From Paramacrobiotus metropolitanus (lineage: Eukaryota > Tardigrada > Eutardigrada > Parachela > Macrobiotidae): 64,000 nucleotides of DNA. The notes below the pieces were generated by a model that made no database searches, was not told the DNA's origin, and saw nothing but the letters and a program-made list of their open reading frames with translations. Numbering within the stretch: position 1 is the first letter of the stretch; each line of letters opens with the position of its first letter. The position numbers and the translations under genes are program-made. The stretch covers positions 1 to 64,000 of the forward strand of contig NW_026570301.1 in the NCBI RefSeq assembly GCF_019649055.1, read 5' to 3'. Positions 10,702-22,159 of the stretch are shown here, piece by piece.

Positions 10702-11055
10702 TTAGGATATTACCTGCCAAAATTTTCTCAAACAAATTTCCGGCTGTCCTAGATTTTCTTCTTTGCCGTCAACGCTCAGTACAGAACCGAGTCTATGAAG
10801 GTGTGCCTCAGTCCAGCTGTTCGCAATGGTCATCGCAGAGACCGTGGCAGAAACGACGTAACCTTGCCGGAAAACGTGGAATTGCGACCGATTGGTAGTT
10901 CTTAAAAAGCAGCAAGAAGGTATGGTTTGCTCGTACTGTAAACAGTGCCATAATACAAGCCCGTTTTCAAACCTGTAGACCGCTATAAGCGCAATGCAGC
11001 TAAACAGCGCACAGTAATGCATTGCCGTATCGTCGTGTAATGGCAGACATATCAT
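10702..11055 (-). CDS. possible small secreted protein, unrecognised
   Basis: An ATG-started open frame of 117 codons. From the second ATG (about residue 12) it reads MHYCALFSCIALIAVY, which looks like a signal peptide, followed by a Cys-containing mature part and then a more polar half. No family is recognised and there is no paralogue in the window. It lies between the orphan GPCR and a DNA element. It could be a chance frame; the signal peptide and the absence of stops are the only support. Confidence 0.3.
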   Translation of the reverse strand: MICLPLHDDTAMHYCALFSCIALIAVYRFENGLVLWHCLQYEQTIPSCCFLRTTNRSQFHVFRQGYVVSATVSAMTIANSWTEAHLHRLGSVLSVDGKEENLGQPEICLRKFWQVIS

Positions 11056-11120
11056 TCTAATCTTTTATAATCTTTTATACAGGGTGGTCCAGCCAAGTGT
11101 GGGCAGTCGCATAAAATAAA

Positions 11121-12280
11121 GGTCACTTCTATGCGCCCAAAAATTTTAGGGCGCATAGTTAATTTGCTATGCGCCCAAAAAATTTGAGGCGGCTAGTTAA
11201 TTTGCTATGCGCCCCAAAATTTCCGGTCAAAATAGAAAAGCCAGTAATTCAAAACGTTATGGAACGTTAAAACATGGTATCAGCGAATCCGTAATGTTGC
11301 TGTGAAAGTGGTACAGAGTACAGAGACTACAGACCAGGCAAATATTGCAAAAAAACAATGGTCTTGCTTGTACTCGTACAGTGCATTACGGCACTTTAAT
11401 ACAGGACATCATAACACAAATAATTATGATGGCTCTCTAACCAGGCATAATCAGATTTTAATTCAAAAGAAATTGCTGCAGTATTTCCTATTTAATCTAT
11501 CATAGACTAAGAAGAATGTAACGTTCCGTGATTATTGATTGAATTTACTAACTTTATTAATGGGATACTTGCACTCCTTAATTTTGGCGAACATAGCCGG
11601 CAGATAGTTTTCTTTTTTCAATCAGGCAATCCCTACGTTAAAATGTTGAAGCATGCATTCGTAATGCCTATAGAAGCCATAACGCATTGCTAACTAAATA
11701 ACACATAACCAGTGCTGAAGAAAACCTAAATAAGCAAACAAATTTTGTTTTCAACAACTTGCCAAATGCAGAGTACGTTTGATTATAAATTTAGATGATA
11801 ATTATGCCGAAATACAGATACACAAGTACAGCGAAGTTAAAAGTCTACCTTTTTATGTCACTATGTACCGGTAACTGTTATTCTGATAACTATTTATCTT
11901 TAGAAGATCATATTCTCCAATTTGATATTCTCATATATATCTCACAATAAATGTCCGATAAACTGTAAACACGGCTGAAACACCCTCTGAATACGAAATG
12001 TGCCAATTCAAGTCTGGTAAATCCAACTGGTAAATCAGCGGGGTACATATTGTACATATGTACTGTACACATCCACGAAAAAATGCATCAGATTTCGCGG
12101 ACAACTCAGAAACAGTGAAAAAACTTCTAAAAGCAGATAACGAACGCAGAATTAATTTTCCCGTTAAAAGAAAGTAATAAAAACGGTAAAAACTGAAACA
12201 CAAAACTTTTAACTGCAATTTTTTGGGCGCATAGCAAATTAACTATGCGCCCTAAAATTTTGGGGCGCATAGCACTTTCG
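11121..12280. mobile_element. non-autonomous DNA element with compound terminal inverted repeats
   Basis: The left end (from about 11129) and right end (to about 12273) are inverted copies of each other over about 57 bp. Each end contains GGGCGCATAG and its complement several times around TTAATTTGCTATGCGCCC, so each end is also palindromic. TAAAATAAA occurs just outside both ends (11112-11120 and 12281-12289) and is a plausible 9-bp target duplication. The 1.1-kb interior is AT-rich and has no credible transposase. Confidence 0.75.
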
Positions 12281-12289
12281 TAAAATAAA

Positions 12290-14985
12290 ATTAATAAATT
12301 TAGTTCTGCAACTAGTTTTGATATTCGCTTTGAACTTTACCTGTGTAACTTTTTACTGCGGATTCAGTGAAAATAAAACCGGGATCTTGAACGTTTCAGA
12401 TAGGGACGGAGTGGAGCTTAATGGGGGAGGATAGCTGGCATTTTTAGAAGGCTAATAACTGCCCTTCTAAAAAATTCAGGAAGTGATATTTTTGTATTAA
12501 CGTTTTTGAAAATTATTGGGTGACCCAAAAGGTGTTCTCTGTGACTTGTGAGTATGCAGAAGAATCTTATCCTGTCCATGCTCCTGATAAATTCGGAAAA
12601 AAGTTCTATCGCCCATAAACTTGTATGTTAAAGAGAACCTTCCGAAGAAAGTGGTTGCCTAGAGCACTGATCGCTTCGGTCAAGATATCTATGTATATTT
12701 GAAGGAAGCTAGGAAGGCACTATCAAAAAACTACGTTATCGCTTATCTGTTATCAGACCATTGAAATTTTCTAAATATTATTGAATGAACACGATTATTT
12801 AATTTCGTGGTAAGCAGCGCGTTTTTTTCGGGAAAATCAAAAGTCTGAGCGGCAGAATCGCTTGTGCGCGATGCGCAAACCGGCAAGCCTCAAAAAGGCT
12901 CATGCGAAATGAAATGCAAAGTCAGTTTCTAATTGTAAGTTTTTACCAGAACGCCATTTTTTTCCGACAGAAGCTAGTAAAGCCGGTACAACTAATGAAG
13001 ACAATTGATGCTGAAAACGTTACAAATTCGTTGTTCATGATCTGATGATTTGTGTTGTGTTTTCCTCAGGAACGCGCTACATGCGCGATAGATTAGGTTG
13101 CACAAAAACTTAATAACAATCCCCTAAATTTCTTTTATTTCAGGGCGGACCACCGGTTATCCTCAGAACCTTTTCGTAACAATTCCAAGAGTTTATCTGC
13201 ATCAGGGGCGTGAGCACTCCGGGAATGCAAACCCATGTGATTTGTATCCACATCTTTGCGATTGTTTCAGATGCAGCACATCTCCACGGCAATTTTATGA
13301 ACAACGGCAGCTCGAAATAAAATTTATCTGTTGGCGTGCTAGCCGTTAAAATTGATTTTTGAAAATTCTTTCTGCTTCGTAGTCGCGAAGAGGCGTGCGG
13401 GGGCCGTTTTTCTTCCCCAAAATCGGAATTTCTGACGATATCCAGAATGTCAATATTGTCTAAATTTCCGGCGTTGTCTTTAATGCTCGCCGGGTATTCA
13501 TAAGATCCCGGTTGGTTGCAGCGTCATACGCGTCTATAACTTGCCGACACTCTCTCCGATGATTTCGAAGTTGCTGCAACGAAAGGAATATGAATCCGCA
13601 GAACGAGTTACTTTAAAACACAGAATAATTTGGCGCAATGCAATGAGCAAACTGCAAACCATATCTTTTTTCTCGTCTCGAAGAAAGGTTCTCCCTGAAC
13701 AATCATTAAGCAGACTCAGCTCACGGTCAGTTGTTTCAGAGCGGCTCCAAAACTGTTAGAACTTTATTTGCTTCGTTATTTCTTTCTGCCAGTTCTTCGC
13801 GTTTTTAGTTTCTACCCTTCCCGATAATAACACTCCGTTACGAACTTCTGGAAAGAATTGTAGAAAAGGGTTTAGAAAAGGGTTTCTAAGCCCTTTTTCT
13901 ATGTTTTGTCCTCAGTTTTTAGGCAGCTTCTGGTCGGTTTTGCACTAGTAGCTAAGAGCCTGTTCTTTGTTGCATTTTTCCATAGCTTTCCTATGTTAGG
14001 ATTTTCAACATTTTTCGTCACCTCTCAGACATTTTTTACATCGGCTGATTTCTGCAAATCTACATACTTGGCGCTATCGCATGAGATACAAACATCAATA
14101 TTGGGTTCAGTCTGTCGCTCAGAAAGAAGAGACATGAAGGGATAATCGTAAGTCTTATTCTTCTAACACATATATGCCGAGTACAAAGAAATTCTTCTGA
14201 CTTTGTAATAATAATTATGAATAATTTTTAGTTTTTGGAAAACTGTTAATTTAGTTAATGTCCAGCCTTGTTTCTTGATAAAAAGACTAGGTAAATCATC
14301 CAATTGACCGTTCCTCAAACCAAGGTGTGCATATGTTTTGTAAGATACAGACAAGGGCACGAGACTCGTACGACTTACTCTACAACTTAACGCAGTTGCG
14401 AGTTATCGAGTTTTAGCGTAACTCTATAGCGTGAACTCGTTCCCCAAAAAACTTTACTTTACTCTAACGTAATTCACTTAATAATTGTATATATTACAAC
14501 GATGTTCTTAAAGTATCCACATTAACTCGAATAGCTTACCCAGCGCTTCGATTGCTCTTTAACCGACTGTACAGGTTGGAAAAGGATGCAAGGTCACGGT
14601 TCAGCTATGAGCGCGATTACCAGAAGAGAGAAGCAACAGTTCACTGTGCGGCCAGATCGCAGTCAAAATTTATTAGACGCCTTCCCGTACGAACGGAAGC
14701 CGAGCCAAAATAAATTTAAATTGAGAAATAGAATATGCAGCTTCGGATAAAATTAATGTGTCTAGTCATGCTACGGACATCGGGAGCTGGTCAGAACAGG
14801 TAGCCACACATGTAAACCGATTTAATATTGTCTATGGTAGTGCACCTCACTCAAAACTCGGTTTTACTTGCATGAAATAGCGTAACTCGTAGCGCAACTT
14901 GCGCGCTCTCTGTAACTAGTAACACTAACGGTGGCTGCATTTTCCATAGTTGTCCAGGTCTGGAACTTCGGTATGTGTGGTTATT
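12290..14985. other. no gene recognised
   Basis: Several short open frames, for example 13541-13759 and 13906-14145, start at non-ATG codons and show no domain. Some weak inverted similarity exists between about 14370-14430 and 14870-14915. Confidence 0.4.
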
Positions 14986-14989
14986 ATTT

Positions 14990-15125
14990 GCGCCATCTGA
15001 TTGCTGCGTCGAAATGGCTTGCGAAGCCAAAGGGCGTCGAAACATCTCTAGTTCTGCGCCATAAATGCGGAAATTTTTCCACATCGATGTGACAGGACCA
15101 TTGCTGATGCTTAGCTGTTGCTGAC
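14990..15125 (+). mobile_element. possible LTR-retrotransposon integrase fragment
   Basis: One frame reads CEAKGRRN, a stop, then a FHIDVTGPL block. This resembles the end of the zinc-binding segment and the start of the catalytic core of retroviral-type integrases, where a DxxGPL motif holds the first acidic residue. It is short and broken by at least two stops. A relic at best; chance is possible. Confidence 0.3.
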
Positions 15126-15129
15126 TAGT

Positions 15130-15818
15130 ACGGATATGGGTGCTTTACCAGGTTTTCATTTTCTTGTGTCGGACACAGGACACTGTTAACTGTTGCGTCT
15201 TTACACTACACTATACCAAGAAAGATGCAGCCACACATGTGCGGCTGCCGGAAACGATAAATGTGCGTAATGTCATAACACTTCGTTTCAACGTGCAGAG
15301 ATCAACTTTGAAGAAATAAAAGCAATAATAAATTAACAAATAAATAAGCCTAAACTGAATGGTTCAGCTGTACATGCCTGGTAGAGAGTCACTAGAGACT
15401 GTACTTATCCGGGTATAATGCAGTGGCTTACGTGGGGTGGTTAAAGCGCTTTCGCCACCGATTTTTTACAATGCAAGTGCGAAAAATCGGTTCAAGCTTT
15501 TTCAAAAACTTTAAGTGCTCTATAAAGATTAAACCTTGTTTATTTGGTTAAAGAAAAAAACCGAAAGAAAATTGGTATCTGGAAGAAAATATTTCAGGTG
15601 GTCCACTTAAACGACCATATGAGTAGTCGTTCATGGCAGGGATATCGACACGAGGGAGGAAACCTGCAGAAGCAGTCCAAAGTTTTCGGAAAGTCAACAG
15701 TTCAAGACAGCGGTCTCTTTAAATCCCCTGCGCTTTCAGTACGTCAAAGGAAAAGTCCAGTGGATACGACGGTAAAGCAAAAGCTTCTGCTATAAGCACA
15801 ACCTTTTCGAAAGGCACG
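15130..15818. other. no gene recognised
   Basis: Contains a short hairpin around 15460-15492 (CGATTTTTT against AAAAAATCG). A frame at 15544-15795 is basic and starts at a non-ATG codon. Confidence 0.4.
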
Positions 15819-16726
15819 ATGATTCTGTTAATTTGCGCATTGCTTACAATCTCACATACGACATGCGACATTTCGCCTGCCTGTGACGGGCACTTGCCTT
15901 ATTCAATCAGTGCAACTTTAACTGATTTTCCCACTGCGGGAAATTTGCGCTGCACTCTTGATTTTGGCGTTCAGCGAATTAGTCTCAATACATCAGCAGG
16001 CAGTGGTATTGCCTTATACAGTGGAACCTCCCGACCCTGAACACCCTCGGTACGCACTTTCTTGTTCAGGGTTCAGAGGTGTTCGTGGTTCAGAGGTACT
16101 GCCCCCAGGGGCGGAGACTTTCTTAGGGTAGCCCCTGGCTTTATATAATTTGTATGTAGCAATAATAAAAAGCATAATGTAGCTAATAAGCATAATCTAT
16201 GATTCGTGCCGTGTTGGGCAAGACAACAGGTTAACACGGCAACACAATTTTTAAAAAATTAAATTTTCATATTCGTCGGTCGAAAAATTATCGAGGATAG
16301 AATTTTTCTTATCAGAAGAAGCAGCGGTCAACTTGTCCGGGACGTATTTCTTGCCCTGATGTTCATTTAAAACCTAAAAACCTGTCCACGAAATAAAATT
16401 ACTAAACGGCAAAGGAATGGTTACGAAAGATCTACGTGAACACCTTGAATAATTTATCTTCCCGGGTGTTTTGCAGAGCTGCTCTGTTCATATCTGGAGG
16501 TCTAATTTACTTAGAAAACATACTGTGGTACATAGCCGCGTGTTCACGGTTCAGAGGTGTTCAGGGTTCAGAGGTCCCCCCTAATGTTATAAATTACGAG
16601 AAGCGCCGGTACGAAAAAAGTTGTTCAAGATTCAGAGGTGTTCAGCGTTCGGAGGTGTTCAAAGTAGGAGGTTCCACTGTACATAATAATGAGTGGGATT
16701 TACGTTCACTCAAGCCAATGCAGAGG
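15819..16726 (+). pseudogene. secreted-protein exon interrupted by a pogo-like MITE
   Basis: An ATG at 15819 opens a frame with a clear signal peptide (MILLICALLTISHTTC) and then a Cys-containing extracellular-looking sequence with an NTS glycosylation site. The frame enters a transposable element at 16019 and stops soon after. If the element and one copy of its TA duplication are set aside, the same frame continues at 16682 for about 15 more codons to another Cys and a strong donor, GTAAGTA, at 16727. The insertion therefore appears to have hit a live exon. Spacing and composition vaguely suggest a CUB-like module, but I cannot name it. Downstream exons were not found. With the insertion in place the product would be cut to about 73 residues. 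Confidence 0.45.
16019..16679. mobile_element. pogo/Tigger-like MITE
   Basis: The ends are CAGTGGAACCTCC and its complement GGAGGTTCCACTG, flanked on both sides by TA (16017-16018 and 16680-16681). This is the target duplication and end type of pogo/Tigger elements in the Tc1/mariner superfamily. Both ends carry subterminal copies of TTCAGAGGTGTTC. The 661-bp element has no transposase. A related relic lies at about 48299-48400. Confidence 0.8.
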
Positions 16727-16739
16727 GTAAGTACATAGC

Positions 16740-17286
16740 CAAGGAAAACCATGTATTTATGTATTTTTTATGGCTGTTCACTCATTTTCTTTTTTTATAA
16801 TTTTTTGGCAATAAAAAATACTGGATTTGCTGTTCTGCGCTTCGGATACTCAGCAATAGCAGCTTGTATTAGGTGCGCGCCGCGGTTGGCTATCTAACGG
16901 GAAATACGTCCAAGCTGGAATCACACCATCTTTGGCGTAAAATCAGCTGACGTTACAACGAACTCAGCGATGGATTACAGTACTTAACAGAAAATCAATA
17001 AGATGAACCCGATACGCTGCTGCATAATACTTCGGATTAGAATACCCGCGTTCCTTGGCTCGCATTACGGGTGGGCTAGCTTTGTCTGCCGTCTTGTGGC
17101 TCGTCTAATCCGTCCCGCGTCACAAACAATGTGGCAAGTAATTTCCGCGCCTATATAGCCCACTGATAGATTAGCATGGCTTCTTTATCTGTCTCTTATT
17201 AGTTCCGCACATCCGGCGCGATTTTACCCGAGCAGGCTGGGAAGACCAAAAGAAGCGCAAACTATAGTGTCAACTCATTTTTAAAA
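16740..17286 (+). other. 5' flank of the TRH-receptor-like gene
   Basis: Ordinary sequence apart from a TATA-like motif at 17152-17158. Confidence 0.4.
17152..17158 (+). promoter_or_regulatory. TATA-like box upstream of the TRH-receptor-like gene
   Basis: TATATAG lies 129 bp before the predicted start codon, which would leave a 5' leader of about 100 bases. Motif and position only. Confidence 0.35.
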
Positions 17287-20200
17287 ATGAGCGTTTTTGC
17301 GGTAGTATGGCATTGTATTTGTAGCAGATATTATTATCTGTTAGTAATATTCGGCTTTCTGTCGGTATATTCAGCTCAGCCGAATTTTGGCACGCTATCC
17401 CTGACAGAAATTTTAACGGAACAAGAGCGCGACATCCTGTTACGAATGCACTATCACCTGGCTAACCTCTCAGGCGACGACGAAATTCGGTTATCACAAT
17501 TTCTGTCAGAAAATATGAATATGTTTTTCAACTTGTCCGGGGATGTGTATCCATTTGATGAGCCGGTTAATGGGATGACACCGTCGTTTCGCATTATTGC
17601 CACCACGATGCATTTAGCTATTTTCCTGCTGGGAGTGTCTGGCAATGTCCTGCTTGTCCTGGTGGCACATAAATCAAAGTTTCTTAAACAGCCTATGTAT
17701 ACTTATTTGGTAAGCGCCTATTTGCAGGGTACTTAATAGTAGCTGATCGCTACGGCATGCCGTCAGCGGACAGATTCTAACTCAGATTGGTTTTCCTACA
17801 AAACCGTTTTGACTTGTATGTTGCTACGCCTGACATTTAACGGAACATTAAGGTTATTCCCTTGAGTCCCGGCCGAGTAAGCACTGGCCAATTGCTTTCT
17901 TTAATTGCAGTTTTTGGCTTTTTGTGGTATAGAAAGATATATCCCATAATCCTATTGCTTCAGTTCTGTTAAATGGGCGGCGAAAGTCTGTGGCTTTGTT
18001 ACTCTTTTATTACCATTTTATGTTGACTAGACTGCAACCTGAGTTAACGTCAATCCGAAGTTTTGATCGATTAATCTTATTATGTTTTTTCCTGCACATT
18101 CGGTACTCGTACTAGGAATAGCACGCCACTGGCACTGGGTTAAAGTGCAGCGTTCCTGCTTGCATCGTAATTTTTACTCACTTGTTCTCCAATAACTTAA
18201 AACTGAAAAGACAACAGCGTACGCAAGCGCGTGTTTAAGTCACTTTAATAGTTAGTAGCAGAGAAGGTGCATATAGCAAGTATGTATGAATGCGGCTGCC
18301 TATTAAAAGGTGGCCAATTTTTGTCTTTATCTTCACCTAAATTGCCTTTAACTAGTTTATCTGCAACTTTAATTTTCAACTTTCTTCGACTAAGATGGTT
18401 TATCTTTAACTTTTTTTTCTTTAGTCAGTTTATATCTTTAGCTGCAGCGTATACTCGTATATACACATTTGATAGTTTCGGCGCATGGAGGTACATGATA
18501 ATGCAGGTTCATGATAATGCTTTTTATCTTGGTCGTGCAGCAGGCGTTCTGTTCCTCTGGCTCTTACAAACTTAAATCGTGCAAGTGATGGTCGTTGAGT
18601 TTAAAGCTTAAACCCGCACTCGGTTGCGCAAATTAATCAGAGGACCGAGAGAGCAGATCAGACGGAATCTGATGCTGCTCAGTACTTACCAACTGGGGAA
18701 GACAGGCGGCTTTCCGTCAGGGTGGAATCAACTGTCACGAGCGCCATAACTCGTTGCTGCAGGACGGCTAGAGGATCGGAATGCCGGCGATAAGGCGGCC
18801 AAGAGCGTGCCCCAGTACATGGAAATTGATGGCATAGCATAATTACATTCATAGCCGGTCTACAAATTGAGTATGTAAAGGTACAGGTAGAGCCTAACTA
18901 CCACAATTTGAAGATTAAAATAATGGCCTGATTTTCTAATGAACTAATTGTATGTTGTAAGAATTGACTATGACCTCTGACGGTAAATTCATAGCACTGG
19001 CAAGGCAGTGCAATACTATTAAGGCAGCACAGCGAATTCGATTGGACAGTACTATTGCAAGTCGCTTGGGTATGCGCCACATACTTCTATGGGTGGTATG
19101 GTAAACCTGTTTCGCTTTATCGTGCAACAAAATTAGCGTGGTGTAGCTCAGAAGAAAGCCAAGAAGATTTTACGTTTTCTAGTGCAAACGTTTTCAGCAG
19201 AAAGGGCGAACTGAAGCTTTTAAAACGTTTAGAAAGCAAATCGAGTTAACATACAACGTCAATGCAACGGTCGATCCAGACCGCACGACCGTTGTAAGCA
19301 AACTGCAGAAACTCCGGAACCCTTCTGAAACCTGCAGTCAGTCCAAACTCCACACAAACTACACATCAGAAATCTTAAAATTTTTTTCTGTCTTCTAAGC
19401 TGTATGTCACTCGCCTTGAACTTCAACAAACCTCAAAGCGCTAATTATAGCAGTCTTTAGAGCCTACGGACCGTAAAGCATTGCGCTGGTGGGTGGTTTG
19501 GCATTGCGCTGGTGCTAATCGTGACGTAGCACCGGAAGTGGGCTTTTTTGCCTTAATAGTATAGGACTACCATGGCACTGGGTATTTTGTAAGTCATGGG
19601 TTTGTTTTTGAGTCAGCCTGTAAATCCTTCACCAAAATAATTTTGCGCGAACAAGCGATTTTTACGCATATGTATAATAATCATTTGGCTACGCCAAGAT
19701 CAAAAAACAAAAAGTTGATCAGGAGTGCGCGAAAGCGGAAGTTATCGAACACGTTCACCAGTTTTCTGTCTGCCGGCAGCTATCTCATAAAGTATGTAGC
19801 TGTGCGCTGAACATATTTATGCGCTCGGAATTTCATGGAAACGACAATATAATTTTATCATGCAGCTAAGCCAAGCGCTGTGCCATTACTTTATTTACTG
19901 CCAGTTCAGTAAACCCATTATAGCACTTCACCAGAAAAATTAATTGAAACACTCATCCGACAAGGATCGTCGAAACATTTTGCAGTCCGTTATAGCTGTT
20001 GTTCGGTGCATAAATAACTGAGTCTTAACGCTCGGTGTATCTACGTAATTAGCGTCACCACTGCTGCACACCCATACAGCGTGCGCAGTACTGAAATGAA
20101 TGAAATTCTCAGTAATAAACCGAATGGTATGAAAGGAACGAACTGCATACCAAGCTGCACTTAATGATTCTAATATTTAAAGAGTGATATTCTTTGAAGA

Positions 20201-22155
20201 TGAACCAATTCCTGTTTTTATTCTGTCGGTAATGCTTTTAATTTTCGTAGGTGTCCATGTCCTATGCTGATCTACTGGTCTGTTTAACGGCCATTCCGGA
20301 AGCCATTGTGGCGCATCATTTTGGAAATCTCTGGTTTCTTGGCCAGGTGGGCTGCTCCGTGTTCGTTTTCCTCAATTTCTTCGGGATTAATGCCGGAGTC
20401 GCCAGGTACATTGCAATATAAGAGCGGGTGTCAATTGTCAAACATGGTGTCGATCACTTTCTATTCGCTGCATACGTCTGAAACACCCAACACTGCGCTC
20501 CCTGTTGCTCGACGAAGGAGTACCGTAGATCCATAAACTTTACAAAATAAAGTTTGCTGTTCTCTTAGCACAATAATATAAAGTCGTAGACGTAGCTGCA
20601 AGAAAGCTTGAGCGTTACATACCAGGAGCAACAGAAACCTGATATTTAGCTAATATTCTGTATTACGATATAAGCCTGTTTCGTTCGTTATCTTTCTTCA
20701 TTCACTTAGATGCTGTCTGAAAGCAGTACAAACTGGCACCGAGCGCAAAGCGCGAGGTACTGCAATTAAGCCTTCGTCAAGACTACACGCTCCATAGCAG
20801 AGCATCACGCCCCACAGCAGGGGTGTCCGACGCCACCAAGCGAGTACATCACACTTTTTCAATTCCACAATCCCAATACCATTTCCTAGCGGCTACAGCG
20901 CTCGCGCTCGTGCCACGATGTGGTTCGCAACCACCGCTAGTTCTAATTTGCATCCACTATGGTTTGTACAATAGTACGTACACATATCTTGTTCGCATAA
21001 GCGTTAACTGCCTCAAACATCCATTTCTCGACCTTTACAAGCTACCTCAAAATATAACATCGTAATATGGCCCTGTGCCCTGTACCTGTTCAACGTTTAT
21101 TTTAACAGATCTCACGTGTCCGCAATGCACGCATTTAAAGATATTATTTTCAGCATGTCAATGATGACCTTGGAGCGTTACCTTGCCATCTGCCGCCCAT
21201 TGTTATCCCGCAGTGTTTGCACCGTGGAGCGCACGCGCAAGATCATCATCTGCTTATGGGTCGCCGCCGCCGTTTACTGCTCACCCTGGCTGGGTCTGAC
21301 CGAAGCAAAAGCCCTCGAAGGCACAGATCGGGAGATCTGCGACTTTCGCCTAACCCGGACGTACTACATGATTTTCTTTGGAGCAGATTTGTTATTATTT
21401 TACTTCACTCCACTATTGGCGGCGGTGATAATCTATATAAGGATCCACGAGACGCTACGAAAACGAGAAGCGAGCATTGGTGCATCGATCCGTACGGCTG
21501 AAGACTGGAAAATCACAAGAGAGTCAACGATACGACATACCGACGAACAAGAGTCGGAGAAGGCCATTTTGCATAAGACTAACAGCACTCATATAATAAT
21601 TGGCAACGGCCACAGCTATTTATGCAGATCAACACCGTCCCAGCGCAGACAAATCAAAGAACGTGTGCAGGTAAGCATGGGAACTTGCACAAAAAACACT
21701 TCGATAACGACAACACGTAAGCAACCCCTGGTGACCTAAGACCCATAAGGCCATAACCCACGAATTCGTCACACTGAGAAAGGACTTTGTAGGTTGTGCG
21801 GATGTTTTTCGCGACTGTATTGGTATTTGCCACTACGTGGCTCCCGTTTCGTGGTTTGCTTCTGTACAACACTTTTGCGGCCACGCCCTGGCACAACGAA
21901 TGGTATTCCTTATTCGCCAAAACCCTTATTTATCTCAACTCGGCAATAAACCCTGTCCTGTATAACATTATGAGCGCGAGGTTTCGAAAGGAGTTTTATC
22001 AAACAATTACTTGCAAAGGTATTTCAATCAGAACGAAAGTTTACTCGTCTCTTAGATTACAGTTAATACGCTGGATGTTTACAGGAGTGCGACAGTCACC
22101 CAAAAGGGACAGTGATAAGGATGGAAAGGTGTCCGCGGGTGCCGACCATCTGTAG
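17287..22155 (+). CDS. thyrotropin-releasing-hormone-receptor-like neuropeptide GPCR, four exons
   Basis: Exons: 17287-17709, 20251-20405, 21154-21670 and 21793-22155, joined through GTAAGC, AG/GTACAT and GTAAGC donors and CGTAG, TTTTCAG and TTGTAG acceptors. They give 485 codons without a break. Exon 1 has a signal-peptide-like start, an N-terminal tail with NLS glycosylation sites, and TM1 ending in GNVLLVLVAHKSKFL. The joined TM2 reads YLVSMSYADLLV. Exon 2 ends in GINAGVA at TM3, and exon 3 continues with SMSMMTLERYLAICRP, keeping an ERY box. Exon 4 has TM6 (TTWLPFRGLLLYN) and TM7 (YLNSAINPVLYNIMS). Block by block this follows vertebrate TRH receptors (GINAS...ERYIAIC; YLNSAINPV(I/L)YN). 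The third cytoplasmic loop is long, about 65 residues. It is probably a Gq-coupled plasma-membrane receptor; the ligand is not shown. AATAAA at 22481-22486. Confidence 0.85.
18690..18840 (-). other. possible minus-strand exon inside intron 1 of the TRH-receptor-like gene
   Basis: From an ATG at 18840 the minus strand is open for 50 codons and ends, in phase 1, at a strong donor, GTAAGT, at 18689. The residues look coding (a LAVLQQRVMALVTVDSTLTE block), but no family is recognised and no partner exon was identified. Confidence 0.25.
19640..19750. repeat. solo arm of the foldback repeat
   Basis: Matches the right arm of the 7050-7705 element in several blocks (GCGCGAA...ACGCATATGTATA...TCATTTGGC), but is diverged and lacks its partner arm. 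It lies in intron 1 of the TRH-receptor-like gene. Confidence 0.5.
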
Positions 22156-22159
22156 CCTT

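Noticed and set aside
11302-12218. Open frames inside the compound-end DNA element as transposase
   Set aside because: Short, AT-driven, with no DDE-like spacing or conserved motif.
21116-21153. Earlier start for exon 3 of the TRH-receptor-like gene (AACAG at about 21109)
   Set aside because: It keeps the frame but adds residues in the middle of TM3; the TTTTCAG at 21153 aligns with no gap.
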